From: Microbotryum silenes-acaulis | Lineage: Eukaryota; Basidiomycota; Microbotryomycetes; Microbotryales; Microbotryaceae | DNA: 64,000 bases | Direction: 5' to 3' | Assembly (NCBI GenBank): GCA_003665825.1 | Contig: QPFY01000007.1 | Span: 1,116,001-1,180,000 of the forward strand | Shown here: in pieces, positions 13,558 to 23,621 of the stretch | Layout: the number at the start of each line of letters is the position of its first letter | How positions within the stretch are numbered: the stretch's first letter is position 1 | Notes under the pieces: generated by a model | What the model saw: only the letters and a program-made list of their open reading frames with translations | What the model was told of the DNA's origin: nothing | Databases searched by the model: none | Position numbers and translations under genes: made by a program

Positions 13558-15517
13558 CTATGAGACCTCAACGAACAAATTCTTCCCAAAGAGCCCTTCG
13601 ACGTCATCACTAACCAGGCCGCCCAAACGCCTCAGCAGCTTGGGGGAAATCCCCTCATCAAGAATGACATGCTGGGTGTTGGAAGACGTAGGTGTTCTTA
13701 ACGCCGTTCGATGGAGTGTATACGCTGGGACAAGGGCGCCTAGTTTGGTGCGAGGGGGTAGCAGCCGTCAGTTCTCGAGCGTTTGGAAGGACGCTCGAAG
13801 CTGATCTTCAACCTACCTTCTCCTCCAGAAGGAGTATCGATCGCGATAATCGGAGCTTGGTTCCTCGTCGTTGCCCAACGAAGAATCGTCAAATCCTGTG
13901 CGGGGATCTCGGCGATTTCATCTTGCTCATCCGCGATCGCGTCAAGGACGAGATCAAAGTCGTTCGGCAAATCTGAGGGCGATAACCAGATTCAGCTGAC
14001 TGAACGATGGCATCTCATCCGAACGGTATCTCTTCTGCCCGTAACTGACCGGCCACATTCCTCCCCAGTCTACCACCCGCCGCTGAAAAGCCTCTTAAAG
14101 CCGCCTCGGCCACCCCTTCCATACTCGCCAAATACGCCACGACTCGATAACCCCTATTGACCAACATCGTCCCTGCCCTCAAAGCCAAGGTCGACTTTTT
14201 GATCGCTTTGGAACCGCAGAGAATGCATAAGGATGTTGGAGCGGAAGGGTCGTGTGAATCGGGTTGGAAGGATAGTATAAGTTGACCTAGGGCCCGAGAG
14301 CCGGCTTCGGTTCGCTGGAGGGATGTGGGGCCGGTTTCGATCTGAATGAACAGAACATGAAACCAAAGCGAGTTTTAAGTGAATACGGATAGCCCGGACG
14401 AGTCGAATTTTTGGAAGAATACTCACTTCCGCGATCGAAACCACTTCGCGGTACTGCCCCATCGTCAAACAAGGTGCGATCACTCCCCTCTTCGTACGTA
14501 AGACGCCCCCCTCCTTCATCATGTTCGTCTTTTCGACTTGAGTCCTTCCCGGATCCAACCGGGCCAAGGATTGCGCCAATTCCTGCGTCTGGTGTTCGAG
14601 TTCGGCGACGGAGAGTACGTTCTCGTTGGGTAGGAGTTTGGTTTGCTTGTTGTGCGAGACGAGGCGTAGGGCTGGGTCGGTGCGGTCTTGGGACTGAAAG
14701 GTCATCGAAGTACGCACAATCAGTTCTGCAGGACCCAAGTTCGAATATAAAGTGTCCCCAAGTGATGGTAACCGACTTTGATCGCGGCGAACTCGCGCTG
14801 CTTGTCGAATTGATTGAGCCCCGCTCCGAAATCAAAGTCTTCCGAGATATTATTGGACTGGGCGTATCCGAACCAGAAAAAAAAGCCCACATCAATTGCC
14901 GCGGATTGAACGAACACGACCTTTGGGACTGACTGGCTGTGGTTTAGTCGCGTGTTGTGCGGTGGATGTACTCCGTTTCGACTCTCCCCCTTCGTGAGAG
15001 GGGGTCGTACTCTGGGCCGCTCGTCTCGACACCTTGTCTTTAGCGCCTCCTCCCACAGACGAGACCCTCTCTTCCTCCCCCTCCTTCAAACTCACCAACC
15101 CCTCTTCCTCACCTCGACTCTTCCTCCCCCTTCCCCCTACCCCTACCACCACACCTTCTCCCTGCGCCGCCTGTTTAGCCAAACTCAGCAATTCCAAATT
15201 CAAGACTTGGGCCCTCGGTAAATCGTAATGAGCTCCCGAAGTGCTCTCGATCGTGATCGTACCTCTAACCGCATCGACGGTTCCTACGAGACCGGTAATG
15301 ATTTTACCGTTACGTAGGTTACAACGTACGGGAAGACCTGGGATAGATATTATATATGAGAGTATGAGAGGAGGGAAGAGAGGGAGCGGAGGCGGAGCGG
15401 AAGGGAAGGAGGGAAGGGCGGCGTCGTGAGTGGGAAGTTGAGGTGCGAAAGGGTTTGGGGAAAAGGAGAGGTGGGTTGTGTTTTGGGAGTTAACTCACCT
15501 ACGAATGAACTGGCCAT
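13558..15517 (-). CDS. EDC3: Enhancer of mRNA decapping 3
   Basis: Seven exons, complement(13558-13739, 13817-13972, 14050-14341, 14427-14693, 14777-14857, 14934-15337, 15499-15517), close in phase to 466 aa. Edc3 is a P-body scaffold that stimulates the Dcp1-Dcp2 decapping enzyme and binds the helicase Dhh1. The divergent LSm domain lies at the N-terminus (LPVRCNLRNGKIITGLVGTV, then GAHYDLPRAQVLNLELL). The FDF motif follows in its own 81-nt exon (SEDFDFGAGLNQFDK). The C-terminal YjeF-N domain contains GQYREVVSIAE, LCGSKAIKKSTLALRAG, LPNDFDLVLDAIADEQDE and IIAIDTPSGGEG, and ends GISPKLLRRLGG and FGKNLFVEVS. The first exon is only 19 nt (MASSFVG). The stretch just after the exon 6/7 join is less conserved, so that border is less certain. 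Confidence 0.88.
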
Positions 15518-15845
15518 GGGTGGGTGGGGTGGGGGTGCAAAGGTCTGGATGTGAGGCTTGGGGCTTGAGGCTTTGAGGAAGGAGGGTAAGAACGAACGAG
15601 AACGAGCAGGCGGAGAACGGGCCAAGTGGGGCCGCTGAGGACCTTTGAGGACCCCCCGAAAGCCGGCAGCCTCGACTCGCGTCGATCCAAAGTGGCAAAT
15701 CTTCCTGGCTAATTCAATCACCACGCCGAGGCCCTTTCAACTTTACCAGCGGAACCAGACTTTGAAACAGCATGGGTTCCGCTCGTTGAAGAAGCAGGTG
15801 AAAACGAGGACAACTTGGGACGGGGTGTTTTCAATTTGATGCAGG
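15518..15845. other. Upstream flank of EDC3 up to the inverted-repeat element
   Basis: This holds the EDC3 promoter side. A short inverted repeat (AGCGGAACC / GGGTTCCGCT, about 15748-15785) can form a hairpin. No gene is supported. Confidence 0.4.
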
Positions 15846-15897
15846 CACTCTGGCGAAACCAGACTTCGGCGCCATTTTCCAATCTCCATTCCGCCAT

Positions 15898-15990
15898 AAG
15901 CTCAACTAAGCCCTCCCTCTGGGAGGGGCTTACGAGTTATCGGCGCGCTTGGCCCAGTTGCCCTCCGAAATTTCAGGGCCATTTTGGGGT
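15898..15990. repeat. Left terminal inverted repeat
   Basis: This matches the reverse complement of 17836-17925, best from GAGTTATCGGCGCGCTTGG through CCTCCGAAATTT. It includes a hairpin (CCCTCCC TCT GGGAGGG). Confidence 0.75.
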
Positions 15991-16153
15991 GGTTCTCTGT
16001 AACTTGGCAAGTAGGCGCATTCATGCAAAAGCGAGGGGTACTATTTTTCTTTATGCTGTAAAAATGACATACCTCAAGTGGTGAGAGCTTTCATAAGCTG
16101 TGGGTGGAGCTGCAGCGATCCGAAGTCTGCGATTTCGGTCGATCGGGCCTCAG

Positions 16154-16796
16154 ATGGTCCGAGCGCATCGTGTAATTGGCGCTCTCATCATCGGCGAGCC
16201 TGCTCCGTTCGGGTTGATCCCTTTCCGTACGCTTCGCTGTTCTCCTCTTTTGACGATGATCCGTCGGCCACGTCAAGCGCGACAATATCTAAAACCAAAA
16301 ATGACCCGAAGAAGCAGACGCCGTACCTCATCAACTCGCCAGAACAACCGCCGCGAGGCGGATCTATTCGCTGAGTTTCGTAGCCGCGATCTCTCGCTAT
16401 GTCAATACCTGTCGTGGTATTTCAGCCCATCCACACGATTTGAAGGCGTTCAAACACACCGACCAAAGCTGTTCAACAGCAACTGGTTCAGCCTCAAGCG
16501 TGTACTTGATCTCATTCTACGACTTGCACGCGAGGATGGCGCAGAGTCAAGCAGCCGAATGACTCACTGGATCGCCGAGCAGGTGGGCAACACTTCGTAC
16601 TTCTCGGATTGATTCTCCGGATTCAATAAAGCTACTAAATACTTGCCTTATCCGCGTGCAGGCCGACTCAATCATCATTAAATGCATTTCAGGAGACTTG
16701 ACACGCAGCAAACAGGAAGGAAGATCAACACATGTGCACTTCACTCAAACAGGAGGTCAACCGGCACATACGATCAGAATGAAGGAGATCGTGTGA
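16154..16796 (+). CDS. Small unidentified gene inside the TIR element
   Basis: Two exons (16154-16582 and 16662-16796) join in phase across a GTGGGC...CAG intron and give 187 aa ending at TGA 16794-16796. The N-terminal ~70 residues are Arg-rich. The middle reads SLCQYLSWYFSPSTRFEGV and SLKRVLDLILRLAREDG, and the second exon gives ADSIIIKCISGDLTRSKQ. I recognise no domain. Another frame around 16200-16374 also looks coding-like, so the 5' end is uncertain. The 3' end abuts the helicase fragment on the other strand. Confidence 0.35.
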
Positions 16797-17403
16797 TTGG
16801 GGTCGTCCAACTGCCTGTACAGCTCGCCGTCTCTCCAGGTCTCCTCAGATACCACAACCGCTTCCTTTCCCTTTCGATTGAGATTGGCAGCCTGAAAGAA
16901 GCATCTGACTGCGGAGATCAGCACGGATGTCGGTCCAGCAAGCCCAGTCGGCAGAAAAACTCACCTGATGATTGCTCAGTGCATTCAGTGGTGACGGTCC
17001 GGCGTCCATAAATGAGATACATTGCTTCGAAAATAACACTTTTGCCTGAACCTGTTGGCGCTGTGACGAACACAGCGTCATATCGATCCCGGTTCGCAAA
17101 TTGATCGAGTTCGAAAAGTGCAGCAATGGCCTCGATCTGCACAGGCCGGGGGGTAGAGTCCTCGTCAAGACTTTCGCCCAGAATAACTTTGATCTTCTTG
17201 CGTAATTCGCTGGAATCTCGTCGGTCCTCCTGAGTCAAACGTGGCCTCCAGTGACCGAGAACGGTTGTCGGTTTGGTTGAATGATTCGGTGCTGGGGTCG
17301 TAGGACTGGCCCTTGAAGCTGATCGCAAGGGAGACGCCCTGAACTCAAATGATGGATGTCGACGGGGCGGTCCCCTAACCGGCCTCGGTGTTTGTACCGA
17401 CAT
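16765..17403 (-). pseudogene. Truncated RecQ-like/DEAD-box helicase fragment
   Basis: From ATG at 17403 a basic N-terminal stretch leads into a helicase core start. RPVQIEAIAALFE resembles the Q-motif region, and FVTAPTGSGKSVIFEA contains Walker A. The exon ends near 16965 at a GTGAGT donor. After a ~73-nt intron, helicase-like sequence resumes (KGKEAVVVSEETW) but in a frame that does not match the exon phase, and it stops soon after. Only ~150-200 residues of a protein family normally over 600 aa are present, with no motif II or VI. I therefore call it a broken captured or residual fragment. Confidence 0.6.
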
Positions 17404-17835
17404 GGCTCATGAGGGGAGGTGCGATGGTTGGGTGGAGGAGAGAGAGGATGCGTGAGGCGCGGCCGGGCTTAAGTAACCTGGATCTATGCAGCCTTCGTTT
17501 TTTTTTGTATCAAGCCTGATTAGATTTCACATATTCGGTTATCTACGCAAAATCAATGTTTCTTGAAAAGGGGGGTTGGACTTATGTAAAGTCATAGCCA
17601 CTAGATCCATGCAGCCCCCACATTCCTGAAACCTTCGACGCGGACTGGACTACGACTGGTCCGTGCGCCGACCTGCGTCTCGTTCGGAATCAGTTGATTC
17701 AAGCTGTTGTAGCGAGATGATCAAGCGTTCTTAGACTTCAAGCTTCGGTGAAGCCTCATCAATAATAATGAAGTAAAGGCGTATCCCTCCAGTTTTCAGA
17801 TAGCACCAATATATGCCATGCTACAGCAAGGGGGC

Positions 17836-17925
17836 ACTTTTCAGGGCCAAAATTTCGGAGGGCAACTGGGCCAAGCGCGCCGATAACTCACAAGCCCCTC
17901 CCTTTGGGAGGGGCGTCGAGCTTAA
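17836..17925. repeat. Right terminal inverted repeat
   Basis: This is an inverted copy of 15898-15990. It contains the hairpin CCCCTCCC TTT GGGAGGGG. Confidence 0.75.
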
Positions 17926-17936
17926 TTCCGCCAGTG

Positions 17937-18700
17937 TTTAGAAGAGCTCGCCGGCACTACACATTTTTGCCATGCTGAGGGGTGAGGTTGCGGTGAGGGG
18001 GTTCAGGGAGTTTGCTGAGGTTGTAGAAAGTGAAACTTATGGCTGAAAAAGCTGTTCATAACTGTGTTGGTTTCCAGTGTTGTAAGAAATGAACATCTGA
18101 GCGTCAGCCGTGCTCCCTGATCGGCTCGAGTCCGAAACGAGTCATCTCCCGAGTAAGCCCAAACCCTTGCCAAAAGAGTCTTGTGAATTCGATCAATGCA
18201 AAGAAGAAGGAAGGAAACAAAAAAAAAAGAACAGAAAAGCACACAGACGTAAAAAAAAAGCGTAAAAACCCCGTGGTGGGGAAGAACGAAAGTGAAAATG
18301 CTAGGTGAGGCCGAAAACGGAAAGGCGGGGTAAATGGGAGGAAATAAAAGTACGATTTACAAACGAGGAAAGAGAGGGGATAGAGGGATGTAGATTGCTG
18401 TGTGTTGATGCCGGGAAAGAAGGGTGTGTGGGGGGGGGGGGGGGGGGAGGTCGAAAGGGTGGTCGGGCGAGTGGGTGAGCGAACGGTGAGTTATGATCCG
18501 TGAACTGTAGACGGGGTATTAGAGTGTATAGAGTCGACATGCGACAGAAAAGGTGTCGAGTTTGGTCGTTCGGTCGGGGGTTGGGATTCAATGTTGGCGA
18601 GACGTGCATAGATGGGTCGTTCCTGTACGCTCCGGACGACCTTTGGTATGCCCCCCATTTTATCGGGGGTGCCATCGCGCAATCGTCCCTCATTCCTCAT
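17937..18700. other. Intergenic region downstream of the G-gamma gene
   Basis: No supported gene. An ~18-nt poly-G run lies at about 18430-18447, and A-rich patches occur near 18220-18260. The right half probably contains the 3' UTR of the minus-strand G-gamma gene. Confidence 0.45.
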
Positions 18701-19410
18701 TTATTGAATCATACAACACCCCCCACCGCCTCCTGAAGCAGCGGCGGCGTACGGATCCGAACCCTTCTCGACCGGCCCCCAGACTGAAGGCACGAGGTAG
18801 TCGCGCGTCGTCTTGCAATACCGGATCAGGCTGGGCGGGGGGTGGAACGACACGAAGCGGTCGGATTAGTAAGTTGGGTTATGGGAGCAAAGTGTGTACC
18901 CCAAGTCCTTGGTTTATACACGAGCCCTTGGTTGTTGTGGGGTAGGCAGCGTCGTCGTGGAAGGTCGGGCGGGCCGCTCTCACGTACGTCGGATATAATC
19001 GCATTATGAGCCGACCGAGGCCACAAAGGGGGGCTGAGCGGCCGTAACTGGGGTCGAGGCGCTCTAAGAAGCGAGTGCGCCGACGGGCCCCCGATCGAAT
19101 TCCATAAGCGTCCGCCATTACGAAACCGAAAACTTACCTCGCGCTCGCCTCGGAAACTCTAACCCGTCGTCGTTCCAAATCCTCTCGTAACCGTTGGTTG
19201 TGTTCGGTCAGACGGCGTAGTTTCAGTTCACTGGTACGGTAGGGAGGGGGGTGGGGAAGGGAACGGGCGGTGTTAGTGTTAGCGACGTCGGGTGGTGTGC
19301 GCACGCGCGCGCGTGGCTTGGGAACGCTTCGAGGAGTCTGGGTGGCTGAAGGGGGGGGGAACGTACGACATAGAGGGTTTCTTGTTCGAATTGGAGTTGT
19401 TGGGATTCAT
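18701..19410 (-). CDS. Heterotrimeric G-protein gamma subunit
   Basis: Three exons, complement(18701-18830, 19138-19230, 19367-19410), join in phase to 88 aa, the normal size for fungal G-gamma (Ste18 type). The helical G-beta-binding region reads [30 protein letters not shown], quoted here only as motif ends SELKLRRL and RVRVSEAS. The conserved C-terminal block follows ([20 protein letters not shown], then DPYA). The protein ends GCCMIQ: a CaaX box (CMIQ) for prenylation preceded by a Cys suitable for palmitoylation, so membrane anchoring is expected. In basidiomycetes this subunit works with G-beta in pheromone and nutrient signalling. The 307-nt second intron is unusually long for this window. 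Confidence 0.92.
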
Positions 19411-20164
19411 GATGTGATCGGTGAATGCAAGCCAGGATCAAGAGGAGGGAGCGAGGTAGGGATTGCGGGATCGTCGAGACAGCCAGCCAGCCGGCTCCAG
19501 TTGAAGGGAGGGGGAGGCGTAAGGTGGTGGTGGTGGTGGTGGAGGGGGGACGACACACTGCGCGCTGAGGCCGAGGACTACCACGCCGCTGAGTCGGGTC
19601 GAAACCTGTTGGTCGGGGAGGTGTGTAGAGGCGTAGACTGCTCCGAGCAAGGTGCTGGTTTGTTTCTGTTGGCTTGCGTGTTTTGAGCGAGTGGAGTGGG
19701 AAGCAGCCACTAGCCAGAGCCGAACGTAACACCACGACAAGGTGCACCGCGCCCGCGTGGGTTCATTAGTAGAGCGCCTTAATTCCACCGCTAATGCCCA
19801 CTAATGGAAGCGCACACACGGGCTATCGTCGTACTCGCACGGACCTCCATTCTGGCTGTCTCCACCCCGAGCTCGAGTCAGTGTGTATGTAGCATGTAGA
19901 TATCCATTATCATGTATACAAACGGTGGAAAGAAGGGAGATAAACAAACGGCTCACAACCAGAGCGGGAGGGAAGGCTTTGCTTGGGAAAATGGAGAGCA
20001 TATTACAGAAAGGGGCTAGCGACGAAAGCAAAAGGGCGAGAAAGAAAAAAAACCATTAAACAGGGTGAAAGCAGGTTCAAGTAAAAAAGGACCGTCTTCT
20101 TGGATATCTTTTCAGAACGATGTTCGAATGAGGCAAGCGACGGTGGCACCATCTCCGGAATCGA
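19411..20164. other. Intergenic region upstream of G-gamma and downstream of VAC8
   Basis: No supported gene. A (TGG)n microsatellite lies near 19524-19543. TAATGG/CTAATGC-type motifs cluster around 19763-19805. The part near 19411 should contain the G-gamma promoter, and the part near 20164 the VAC8 3' UTR. Confidence 0.45.
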
Positions 20165-23044
20165 TCACCCCTCCAATAGATCCAACACCGTACGCGCCAA
20201 CACCCGAATTTCACTCTCCCCACCATCCTGACCTTCCTCATCGTCCTCTGAAGCATCCGTTCCGGCCCTGCCACCCTCGTGCAAAGACGATTCGGACGAC
20301 AAGGTCGATAGACGCGTGGCGAGAGGGATGAGGTCTGTCGAGGCGCGAATTTGTGATTCGAGCGTCATGTCTGGTTTCACCCACCAAACTTCATCAGCAT
20401 CCTTCGTCTGGCCCGTCTGGTGGAGAAGTGGAGGGGCTACTCACCACCCGATTCAAGTAATTGCACCAATGTCCAAATAGCGATATGTTGGAACGTCGTG
20501 TCCTGACTCTCGAGGAAACGCACGAGGTACCCATGCAACCCACCCTCGGGTTCGTTCCACACCGCGCTAAAGGCCGAATAGTCGTCCGCTGCGAGAGGTG
20601 CAATCACAAAAGGGCCAGGTCAGGAATGGAGTGGTTCGAAGCTTCTAATAAGCTTCCACACACTCACTTTTGGAAGAAAGGTTACCGAGAGCGGCGGCGC
20701 TGTTGCCTTGAACTTCGACGCTCGGCGAGGCGGTCAAAGGGATCAAGACTTCGCAAATGCCCATGTCCAACAACTCGCTCTTGATGTCCTCTGTACGGAT
20801 GATATATAGCACAACATACCAAATTAGCACATCACCCCCAGCCGAAAGGCGACCACCTTGGCTTCTTCCGCCGCGTCGAACGTACCACTCAGACCCAACA
20901 CGGCCGCACAAGCCGTCATCTCACTCTGCACCGCCACCGGTACATGCAACACCAATTCCTTGATCCTCTCCGCCGCGCCCGCTTCAACGATGGCCCTCTT
21001 ATTACTTTCGCTACTGGCAGCCAAGTTGCGCAAGGTGCTGATGGCGTGGCATTGGATCTCTTCGTTTTCGTCGTACGCGAGGAGATCGATGAGCGGGGAG
21101 AGGAAGCCGGATTCGATGATGGGCGCTTCGTTGAGCGGGTGGATCGAAACGTTCCGCACGCAAGCGGCGGCAGAGAGGATGAGGGGGAGGAAGGAGGAAC
21201 GGAGTAGACGGAGGAGGGCGGGCAGACCGCCGTTCTTGACGATTTCAAGTTGGTATTTGTCTGCGAAACGAAGACAGCGAAAAGAACGAGTGAGGAGTCC
21301 GTTGGCGGTCCAACTCGGTCACAACTGAAAGCTCGCGAACCCACCATCGGACGCGAGATTCCGCAGAGCCAAAGCGGCCTGGCATTGCACCTTGAGACTC
21401 GGCGAGTCCATGAGGCTGATCAGGCTCGTTACGAGTTTAGGTTCGGACTGGGCCAGCTTTTTGCGGTTCGCGGCTGTGATGTAAAATACGATCAGCTCAC
21501 CGTAACTCCCTCAATCCCACTCGGCGATCGGACTGACCATCAACGGCAATGTTGCTGAGGGCGGTGGTGCAATAATACTCGACGTCGGTGTCGGGGCTCG
21601 ATAACAAGTTGACGAGCACGGGGATCGCGCCCGCATTGACGAGCTGCAATCGGTTCTCATCTGTTCAAAGCCAGGTCTGGAGAGATCAGCCTCGACGAAG
21701 ATGGCGCCGATCAGGCCCGTTCGGCGACGCACCCGAGTGAGTCATGTTGAGCAAGGCACCCGTCGCGTTACGTTGTACGCGCATGTCCTTTGAGCGAGCC
21801 AAGCGGGTTAGAGGGACGAGCGCGCCCGAGTTGGCGATTTTGTTTTTGTTTTCATCTGTGCCGACATCATGCAGAGCGGTGAGCGGGCTGTGAATTGAGA
21901 TCAAGAGCGGAAAAAAGGAGGAGACGCACCGTGGGTGGCGAGGTTGGTGATGCACCCGACGGCGTTGCACTGCACCTCTACGCTGGGGGAGAGCATCTGA
22001 CGAATCAAAGGTTCCAGTCCGCCCAGTCTGACGATGGTGACCTTGTTTTCGGCTGCGATGTGATCGGATAGGAACTCGTCAGCGACGTGGTTCGGGGAGA
22101 GCGCACGACCGAGGTTGAAAGACCGACCGTTGACACCGAGGTTACCAAGGGCGGCACTGGCGGCACGCTGTACTTCGATATCGTGGGACTGCAAAAGGAA
22201 GAGGATCGGTTCCAACGTCTCGCGCGACACCTCTCGCACGTCCTTTTGGATTGGGTTGTCCGGAAATATTCGTAAGAAAGGAATTCGCGTCTGAGCATGG
22301 AGACCGACGATACGGGAGTGCGCGATCCAAGGGGCGTACCTTTTCTGTGATCTCGGCAAAGGCGAGCGCGGCGCTCCGCTGCAGATCAACATTTTCACTG
22401 TAGCTCAAGGTCGAGAGCGCACGCAGGGGTTCTCCGGCGAAGAAGTTGGTATCGGATCGGTCTGGCGGTGGGAGGAGGGAGCCGGGGACGAGCAGGTGTG
22501 GGTGCGCGCAAGATTGCCATGAGTAGATAGCAGAAATGGCTCAATGTCAGTGGCCCAGTGGGGGGGTGGTGATCGGCAAGGTGATCGCGGTGTGCTCACT
22601 CTCGAGATACTGCAGCAGATCGGCGACGGCCTCGCGCTCGTTCTCCAACAGCAAAGGTTCGTACGCGGCGTTGGACTTGCCGCCTGGTGGGGGGGTTGAT
22701 CGGGGGTGGTGAGTGGACGGTGAATTACGGTTCGTCGATCGTGGATGACGAGAGATGAGGGATCGGCGCGGCGTATTGCGTATACGCACGGATCCGATTG
22801 CGATCAGGCGCGATGGCGACGGCGAGGCGGCGAGGCGATAGCGTGCGCGATGATCGATCGTGGGCGGGTAGTGTAGGGGAGACATATGCAAGAGGCAAGA
22901 TGAGGAAGAGCAGGATGTCAGATTGCAAGCGATGAGACGGACCGGCGGACGCTTGGGTGGGCGCCAGGAGGCACGAGCAACGAGTAGAGTATCCAGCCAG
23001 CGAGAGGACCTACCACCACCGCAACAACTGGCACAGACACCCAT
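20165..23044 (-). CDS. VAC8: Vacuolar armadillo-repeat protein Vac8
   Basis: Twelve exons, complement(20165-20370, 20445-20588, 20668-20788, about 20857-21260, 21345-21473, 21538-21660, 21734-21855, 21930-22052, 22128-22242, 22340-22462, 22600-22683, 23014-23044), give about 574 aa (yeast 578). Vac8 sits on the vacuole membrane and works in vacuole inheritance, nucleus-vacuole contacts and autophagy. Exon 1 (31 nt) encodes [11 protein letters not shown]: Gly2 for myristoylation and Cys4, Cys7 and Cys8 for palmitoylation. About eleven ARM repeats follow, for example [49 protein letters not shown] and [11 protein letters not shown]. Most introns fall at the same place in successive repeats. The donor of the exon ending near 20857 could instead be at 20836. 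Both keep phase. Confidence 0.94.
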
Positions 23045-23621
23045 CGTCGATCGAGCACACGCTCAGTCGGGGACAAGGGAGAAGGTAGTCGGTGGGAGGG
23101 ACGGGGAGGGACGGGGAGGGCGGAGGAGTAGGGGTGGGCGTTAAGGGGCACGTGCAACTTGGGGTATCCGCACAACGACGGCGACCCCGACCAGAGCTGA
23201 CAGGCAGCTGGGAATTGAGATTAGCTTTGGGCGCTAATGGCATGGTAGCTTGAAGCGCTAATGGCATGGTAGCTTGGAGCGCTAAGGGGAATTGTCGACA
23301 GGCGCGCGCCGCACGAGGCAGCCGCTTGAACGCGCTTGAGGTCGTCATCGCGAGCGCCTCATCGTCATTCCATTCCCGCCCGTGTGCCATCCGGCTGTTG
23401 CTCCTCCGACCCCACTGTTTTTGGGTTCCCGCTTGGTCTGCCAGCTCCGGCACTCACAGTCTGTTCAGTCCAGATTGGTTTCTGTGCACGCACTGCTGCG
23501 CCTGTCTGGGCACACGACTCGTCTTTGCGCCTCGACGCGGTCATCTTCTCGGCCCCGACCCGACTTGACCGACCACCTGATCGAGCTCGTGCGATTCCAG
23601 CAGCCAGGTCCCGACGAGACG
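23045..23621. promoter_or_regulatory. Divergent promoter region between VAC8 and MDV1
   Basis: This 577-bp head-to-head intergenic region includes three direct copies of a 24-bp unit at 23222-23290 (listed separately). No coding sequence with family similarity is visible. Confidence 0.5.
23222..23290. repeat. Three tandem 24-bp repeats in a bidirectional promoter
   Basis: Units start at 23222, 23246 and 23270. Each reads TAGCTT, three variable bases, then GCGCTAATGGCATGG. The third unit diverges after GCGCTAA. The repeated palindromic core AGCGCT and the GCTAATGG block could be transcription factor sites. This is inference only. Confidence 0.75.

Larger units (their letters stand above)
15846..17936. 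mobile_element. ~2.1-kb element with terminal inverted repeats, probably non-autonomous
   Basis: Two stretches of about 90-100 bp at 15898-15990 and 17836-17925 are inverted copies of each other, with a block of about 40 identical bases. Each also contains its own small hairpin built on CCCTCCC/GGGAGGG. Outer bases resemble CACT..GGCG on both sides, so I place the ends near 15846 and 17936. I could not find a clear target-site duplication. The inside carries a broken helicase start on the minus strand and a small two-exon gene on the plus strand, arranged tail to tail. No transposase motif is visible, so a non-autonomous or decayed DNA transposon is the simplest reading. Confidence 0.6.

Noticed and set aside
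18003..18693. Minus-strand frames downstream of the G-gamma gene (79 and 130 codons)
   Set aside because: Low-complexity (Pro/His and poly-G derived), no intron logic or family similarity. More likely 3' UTR and spacer.
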